Positions 57,893-64,000 of a stretch of DNA of 64,000 nucleotides are shown here, piece by piece. Where the stretch lies: the NCBI GenBank assembly GCA_022702705.1, contig CM040421.1, positions 8,030,090 through 8,094,089 of the forward strand. The letters are read 5' to 3'. Source of the DNA: Papilionanthe hookeriana x Papilionanthe teres (Eukaryota > Streptophyta > Magnoliopsida > Asparagales > Orchidaceae). Positions within the stretch are counted from its first letter, which is position 1. Every line of letters begins with the position of its first letter. The notes beneath the pieces were generated by a model. The model was not told the DNA's origin, searched no databases, and saw only the letters and a program-made list of their open reading frames with translations. Both the position numbers and the translations under genes were made by a program.

Positions 57893-57948
57893 AACTATCC
57901 TAGTACAAAAGGAAAATGAACTAGAAGGTACAAAAGGAGTTGCAGCCC

Positions 57949-59466
57949 CTATACTTGGAAGACCTCTGGTCTTTTTTGGTTCCTTGTTTTTCTTTTCTTT
58001 TCTTTCTTGGGAGACTTTGTGATTTGATATTTAGCAAAGATTTCTTTAGAAGATTTACTTTGAACAATGCTGTCTTTGTTCTTTCTTTTGGAATTAAATT
58101 CTTCTGCTGAAATCATATTAACTGAACCTTTATCAGGTTCTTTCAAATATTCTTTCGAAATTACTATATTTCCATCTTTAAAATTACGTTCCAACCACTC
58201 TTTGAAGACAAAACATTCTTTAATTTTATGTCCAAGTATTCTGCGATAAGGGCAATAATTAGGGTTGTCTTTCATGTCGATTTATGCTAGCCTTTTTGCT
58301 TCTGGTAGCTTAAATTCGGGCATTTTAAGCAGACTACGAAATATTTTGCTGACGGCTTCAATTTTGAATGGATATTCTTTATTCATTCTTTCAGCCATTG
58401 TTTTCTTTTCTATTGGTACTGGAATCAGTTGTTGAAGTTGTAGTTGAGGTGATGTTTGTGGTGTTGACGGATTCTGTCGTTATTGTTTCTTTTGTTCTGG
58501 TTGAATTTGCATCACCTGTTTTCCTTTTTCTATAACATTTCCAGGTTTCTTTTCAAAAGTTTTGACAGTTTTTGTCTTTTCAGTTTTCTCTGTTATACTC
58601 ATTTGTTTTGCTTCTTCTTGGAGATTAGCAGCTTTACTGAGTAATTTTTCAAATGTCTTTATTGTGAATCCTTTGAGCATAAATGCTATAGGACCATGAA
58701 TATTTTTAAGCAATATTCCAAAAGCGTGTTGCTCTTGTAGTTGTGGCTCACATTTCATGCCGAGATTTCTCCAGCCGTAAAATATAATCCACTAAACTTT
58801 CTCCTGGTTTTTGTTTTTCTACCACCAAGTCACCAACTGTGGTGTGATGTTGTGCTCCTGCGAAACGTTGAATAAAGAGGCTTTCAAGTTCCACAAAAGT
58901 TTTGACAGATCCATTGGGGAGTTCTGGATACCAATCAAAGGCAACTCCTGTAAGACTGTTAACAAATTGTCGAAATAAGAGAGCATCTCTTCCTCCAGCA
59001 TTACAGTAGCTTGCTCTAAAATGTGCTAAATGTTGTCGGGGATTACCCGTTCCATCAAACATTTTAAAGACAGGAGGAACAAAACCTTTAGGATATTGAA
59101 TGGAATCAAATTTCTCTGGGTATGGTCTACCCTTTGGAGTTAATGCTCCAGCTTTCATCTGAGCCATTATTTCTTTGATTTTTTGTTCCACAAGTTGTGT
59201 AATATCCTTTTCTGGAATTCCAGTATGAGGGGAATTTTTTTTCTTTTGGGTGCTTTCCTCAACATCTATCGGTTCTCCTTTATCTTCGAGAATATGAATA
59301 GCCTCTGGTCTGATGATTTCAATAGCTGGAGAAGGATTCGTTGGTGGATTTTGTAAAGTTGATGACTAATTTGTTCATCTCGTTGTCATATAACTGCTCT
59401 TAATTCATTTTTTGCCTCCTCTTCAACTGATTCTCGTGCTAAGGAAGTAGATCGTGTTTCTACCAT
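57949..59466 (-). pseudogene. Gag of element B (broken)
   Basis: The nucleocapsid-forming protein. I place the start at ATG 59466 (MVETRSTS, a common Tat gag opening); frames then shift several times. The capsid core is open at 59191-58748: FVPPVFKMFDGTGNPRQHL, LLFRQFVNSLTGVAFDWYPE, VELESLFIQRFAGAQHHTT and KPGESLVDYILRLEK. 58758-58480 continues with FGILLKNIHGPIAFML, and 58275-57949 has the zinc-knuckle-like YCPYRRILGHKIKECFVFKEW. Six or more breaks. It would package the RNA and build particles in the cytoplasm. Confidence 0.87.
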
Positions 59467-59479
59467 ATTAACACTAGCA

Positions 59480-60540
59480 ACATTTTCATTAAACTATCGG
59501 AAGTATCTTTCTTCCTTTGCTCTAAAAGTTGTTTAATATCATTTTTTAATTTCTTCAATCTTTCTTCAAATAATTTTGTAGAACATTTTTTGCAAGTTTC
59601 TTCTTGTGAACTATTTGCAGGAGTGTTGGTGGTATTTGAATTTCTTTCAAACGATTTTCGTCTCCATACGTTATTTTTAAGTACAGGACGAGAATTTTCA
59701 GGTGGTGTATCGTAACTTGTGTAAAGTCAATTTGCTTTTTGTAGTATTTGGACCAGATCCGACATCTTAGCAGTTGTATCTTCTGCTCCTGACATCAATT
59801 CATCATATCTAGCTTTGTCATTTGTGACTACCACGTCTTTTATTCTAGGGTCCACGTCTTTTATTCTCCATTGCTAAAATTCTCCTTTTTATGGTGTTGG
59901 AGACTGCACAACCCATTTTGTTTAATAATTTAGATAGTGAACATCTATCTTTTCGTGCTAATCTTTTAAACACTGAATATATAACACGAATTGAAGGAGA
60001 GTTTTTAGGTTGAAAGGAATTATCAGTGTATTCAACAGGAATTGGAATATATTGATTCTCTTCTAAAAAGGAAGGAATTCCAAAAATGTTCTGTTGAAAT
60101 TCAGGTGTTTCAAAATTATCATTTTCGTCCCACCTTTTCTTTCTTTTGAATGAAGGAGTTTTATGAATATTCTTTGAACAAGATCCAACTTCATACATAG
60201 ACGATGGTGGAACATCATCTTCCTTATAGATTTATTTTCCTTTCCTATCAGCTTGTCTTTTCATTTCCTCGAAGGTATAAGGTTCTTCAAGTATATACTC
60301 AAGTGGATCTTCTGTAAAATTTAGAAAGTCTTGATAAGGCTGCAGGTCAAATTCTTCAAAAGATTGTATATCAGTCTGATATGAATTATCTAATGTAAAT
60401 TCTGTTTCACTAAATAATCCATAATCATTTTTATAAAAGCAAGGATCTTCCTCTATTGGTATGTTGAAGTCTTGAAAATAAAAAAGATTGAATTCGGAGA
60501 ATCCATTGCAAAAATTTTTTCTGAAATTTCAAGAAAAATG
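59480..60540 (-). pseudogene. ORF upstream of gag in element B (Ogre-ORF1-like position)
   Basis: Between the PBS and gag. One open piece (60198-59845, 117 codons) starts MYEVGSCSKNIHKTP and holds SIRVIYSVFKRLARKDRCSL. Readable sequence before it includes EEPYTFEEMKRQADRKGK, and after it comes a Lys/Glu-rich, coiled-coil-like stretch (EERLKKLKNDIKQLLEQRKK) near 59560. No known domain. Ogre elements carry an ORF of unknown function at this place, and this may be its counterpart. Stops interrupt it. Confidence 0.55.
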
Positions 60541-60628
60541 AATATTATTGACTTATTTATAAACTAGGAAATTATTTTAAAATTTGAAATGAAAACAAAT
60601 GATGACAAAAGATGAGAAGAAAGATCAA
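60541..60628 (-). other. Leader of element B
   Basis: Short AT-rich untranslated stretch between the PBS and the first coding remnants. No feature is seen. Confidence 0.5.
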
Positions 60629-60646
60629 TCCCCAGTGGAGTCGCCA
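60629..60646 (-). promoter_or_regulatory. Primer binding site of element B
   Basis: Minus strand TGGCGACTCCACTGGGGA, 9 bp after the LTR end. From memory this is the Arg-tRNA-type PBS of Tat/Ogre elements; the exact tRNA should be matched by search. It differs from element C's Asp-type site. Confidence 0.8.
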
Positions 60647-60655
60647 AAAATCTCT

Positions 60656-63600
60656 TGGTGACGATGAAAAGAGAGGGGTGGATGTCAATGTTGAGGAGTT
60701 GCCATTTTGTCTAATATTAGCCTAATTTTATCACTATAAATCCTATGAAGGATTTGAAGAATTTAGGACTAATAGTAGAAAAGGATGTTTATGATAATCC
60801 TTATATGAGAATATTCTAGAATAACATATCCTAGAATTTTCATATAAAGAAAATCATGAAAACCCAGAGATTTCTATCGTAGGTTCTTTTAGATCACCTA
60901 TAGAAGCAAGCTTCTATAGTTAATTACATCTTAAACAATTTTTAATTATTCAAGAAAACTTCTGATTAAACAGTTTTCTAAAATTTTATTTTTAAGGAGA
61001 GATGTACCCACTATCACTCCTAAATGTCATGTCATATTTATCATTTTTTTTTGTTTTCCTCATCGTTGTTTTGTTTTGTTGAAAATATTATGTTTGGTGA
61101 CTATCCTAAAAGTTTTGGTTTTGTTTTCCATGTTGTTGTTTTGTTTTGTTGAAAATGTTATGTTTGGTGACTATCCTAAAAGTTTTGGTTTTGTTTTCCA
61201 TGTCGTCCTGCAAAACAGAGTTAGCACACCCTATAACATGTAAAGGAAACCTAAATGAAACTTGTCTTCATCCTACAAAGAAAACATTGTCAGAAATAGT
61301 GTCACATTCATTATCTCAGAATTCTGTAGGATGTTTTGATTTTGAATGTCGGTTTATTTTAAATCATATCAATTAATGTCAAATGTCGTTTGGAATATTC
61401 GATTGATTTTGATGTTTGTCAAATTTTGTCAATTTTATGTCAAATTTTATTTGAAATGTCAAATTTATGTCGATTATGTCAATTCATGTTTGCAATACCA
61501 AATTTATGTCGATTTTGTCAATTAAGTGTTTGGAATGTCAAATTTATGTCGATTTTGTTGATTAAATGTTCGAAGTGTCAAATTTATGTCGGTTTTGTTT
61601 GATGAGATGTTTGAAATATCAAATTTATGTTGATTTTGAGTTTATATTTGTCTGAACTTAAGTTAGAAGGTTGAAAGTTAGATTCAATATTAATTGAATT
61701 AACATGGGTTAATGTCTAGTTGAAGCTAAGTTAGATTCAATGTTGATTAAATCTAATTAACTTGAGTTCATGTTTGTTTGAACTTAAGTCAGAAGGTTTG
61801 GTTTAGAATAGACCTAATTAAGTTTTAAGCCTTGTTTAAACAGGACTTAAAGGTTAATTAAGTCTAATAAATTAGAATTAATTAGAATTGCAGACCATTT
61901 AAGTCCTTTTTAGGTAAGGCTTAAGTTTTAATTAAGTCTAATTTGGTTTAGCCGAGGTTTGTTTAAATATTAAGTCTACTTAATCACAGTTTACTAATTT
62001 AAACCTTAGTTAATTAAGGTTTAATGATTTAATTAAAGTTGAATTAAGTTCAATATGAGTTGAGCTCAAATTAGGATTTAACTTAAGTTAAGTTAGGTTC
62101 AAATTAGGTTGATTCTTGACTTAAGGTCTACTTAAGTTCAATACGGGTTGAACTTAAATTAAATTTTGAGTTTTAGATTAAGTTAGATCCAGGTCAGGCT
62201 GAACTTCGGTTTAAAGTTGACTTAAGTTCAATATGGATTACACTTAAGTTAAGGTTTTGACTTGGGTTAATTTAGGTTCAAGTTAAATTGAACCTAGACT
62301 TAAAGTTGACTTAGGTTCAACATGGGTCAAACTTATGTTAAGGTTTGATTTAAGTTCAAGTTAAGTTCAAGTTAGGTTGAACCTAGACTTAAGATTGACT
62401 TAAGTTCGATGTGGGTTGAACTTATGTTTAGGTTAACTTGACTTAAGTTAGGTTCAATATGGGTTGAACCTAAAGTTTAGGTTAACTTAAGTTCAAGTTA
62501 AGTTGGACCCAAGTTTGGTTAAATTTAGGTTAGATTCAATATGGATCGAACCTGGTGTTTTAGGTTAACTTGAGTTAGAGTTAGGTTGGACTCAAGTTTG
62601 GTTAAGTTTAAGTTAAGTTAGGTTCAACGTGGGTTGAACCTAAGGTTTTAGCTTGAGTTCAAGCTAGGTTAGACTCAAGTTTGGTTAAGTTTAAGTTAAG
62701 TTAGGTTCAATGTGGGTTGAACCTAAGGTTTTAGGTTAACTTGAGTTCAAGTGAGGTTGGAGTCAAGTTAGGTTAAGTTTAAGTTAAGTTAGGTTCAATG
62801 TGGGTTGAACCTAAGGTTTTAGGTTAAGTTGAGTTCAAGTTAGGTTTGACTCAAGTTAGGTTAAGTTTAAGTTAAGTTAGGTTCAATGTGGGTTGAACCT
62901 AAAATTTAGGGATTAATTAAACATAATTTAGTTATGTTTAATTAAGGTTAATGGATTACTTAAACCTATTATAAATAGAGCTTAAGGATTAATTAGATTA
63001 GACTTAATTTGAGTTTAGAGGTTGCTTAAGCCTAATTTAAGTGAAGCTTAGGGGTTAATCAAGTCTAATTAGATTAGACTTAATTAGGGTTTATAGGTTA
63101 CTTAAGCCTAATTTAATTAAAGCTTAAGGGTTAATCAAGTCAAATTAGATTAGACTAAATTAAGGTTTATCATGTTAAACCTAATGTGATTAAGGTTTAA
63201 TAAGGTTTAATGGGGTCTGATTGATGTCTTAAACATAATTGGGGTTTATTAAGTTAAACTTAATATGATTAAGGTTTAACTTGGTTCAATTAGGTCTAAT
63301 TGGTGTCTTAGACCTAATTAGGGTTTATTAAGTTAAACTTAATATGATTAAGGTATAACTTGGTTCAATTAGGTCTAATTGGTGTCTTAGACCTAATTGG
63401 GGTTTATTAAGTTAAACTTAATATGATTAAGGTTTAACTTGGTTCAATTAGGTCTAATTGGTGTCTTAGACCTAATTGGGGTTTATTAAATTAAACTTAA
63501 TGTGGTTAAGATCTAACTTGGTTTAATTAGGTCTAATTCGTGTCTTAGGCCTAATTAGGGTTTATTAAGTTAAACCTAATGTGGTTAGGGTCTAACTTGG

Positions 63601-64000
63601 TTTAAATAGGTCTAATTGATGTCTTAGGCCTAATTAGGGTTTATTAAGTTAAACCTAATGTGGTTAGGGTCTAGCTTGGTTTAATTAGGTCTAATTGATG
63701 TCTTAGGCCTAATTAGGGTTTATTAAGTTATACCTAATGTGGTTAAGATCTAACTTGGTTTAATTAGGTCTATTTGGTGTCTTAGGCATAATTAGGGTTT
63801 ATTAAGTTAAATCTAATGTGATTTAGGTCTAACATGGTTTAATTAGGTCTAATTAGTGTCTTAGGCCTAATTAGGGTTTATTAAGTTAAACCTAATGTGG
63901 TTAGGGTCTAACTTGGTTTAATTTGGTATAATTGATGTCTTAGGCCTAATTAGGGTTTATTAAGTTAAACCTAATGTGGTTAGGGTCTAGCTTGGTTTAA
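60656..64000 (-). mobile_element. 5' LTR of element B (3' half only, runs off the window)
   Basis: Collinear with 42510-45730 of the 3' LTR: the same TGGTGACGATG terminus, the about 62-bp and 40-bp repeats, and the 88-bp and 79-bp arrays. No insertion is seen within it. The U3 half lies beyond base 64000. Confidence 0.92.

Larger units (their letters stand above)
42510..64000 (-). mobile_element. Element B: Tat/Ogre-like Ty3/gypsy element with an AlkB ORF
   Basis: Minus-strand element nested in element A. The 3' LTR is 42510-49425, the internal region 49426-60655, and the 5' LTR starts at 60656 and runs off the window. The second RNase H after the classical one, the very long LTRs, the extra ORF before gag and the tandem array in the 3' UTR all point to the Tat/Ogre lineage. 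The two LTRs align base for base from TGGTGACGATG, with about six substitutions in the first about 145 bp by eye. Total size would be about 25 kb. Stops and frameshifts in most domains make it non-autonomous now. Confidence 0.9.

Noticed and set aside
1..64000. Host genes, tRNA, rRNA or organelle DNA insertions
   Set aside because: No host protein motifs outside the elements, no cloverleaf-like or rRNA stretches noticed. The ALKBH-like sequence is inside retrotransposons in both copies.

Overview
The window looks like repeat-dense nuclear DNA from a vascular plant with a large genome. It is very AT-rich. I see no host gene, tRNA, rRNA or CRISPR array. Almost every base can be assigned to Ty3/gypsy LTR retrotransposons nested inside one another. 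The plant lineage cannot be named from this sequence. Nearly all coding parts are broken by stops and frameshifts, so this is a graveyard of elements, but enough remains to read their architecture.

Three coding elements are present. Element A (minus strand, about 7856-42509, its 5' part lying beyond the window) and element B (minus strand, 42510 to beyond 64000, inserted into A) are two related Tat/Ogre-like elements. Read on the minus strand, B has a 5' LTR, a PBS, an upstream ORF, gag, protease, an RG-box linker, RT, RNase H, a second 'archaeal-type' RNase H, integrase, an apparent 3' splice site, an extra ORF, a 3' UTR with a tandem array, and a 3' LTR of about 6.9 kb. Element C (plus strand, 16034-36684) is an Athila-type element with an Asp-tRNA-type PBS, gag, pol, and a duplicated ORF in the env-like position. 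C sits inside A's second RNase H region.

The most interesting feature is the extra ORF of A and B. Both copies encode, downstream of integrase, a domain recognisable as a plant ALKBH9/ALKBH10-type 2-oxoglutarate/Fe(II) dioxygenase. In host plants that family removes N6-methyladenosine from RNA. B keeps the HxD...H...R catalytic set, although its frame is broken. A has lost the distal histidine. In both copies the ORF begins a few bases after a good 3' splice-site sequence, so the product was probably made from a spliced mRNA, much like a retroviral env. A retrotransposon carrying its own RNA demethylase-like enzyme would be a plausible way to escape m6A-based control.

Layout: 1-7855 is a plus-strand giant-LTR fragment, with an Athila-family solo LTR at 2996-4857. 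7856-8923 is a piece of A's 3' LTR. 8924-11119 is A's 3' UTR with an 89-bp array. 11120-12682 is A's AlkB ORF. 12956-14087 is integrase. 14088-15911 is a solo LTR with TSD ATCTC. 15912-16033 is A again. 16034-36684 is element C, itself split by a 7.05-kb solo giant LTR at 19630-26683 (TSD GCTAT). 36685-40068 is A's RNase H, RT and protease. 40069-41819 is a solo LTR (TSD CAAAT). 41820-42509 is A's gag-protease junction. 42510-49425 is B's 3' LTR, 49426-51145 its 3' UTR with a 109-bp array, 51146-60540 its coding part and 60656-64000 the start of its 5' LTR.
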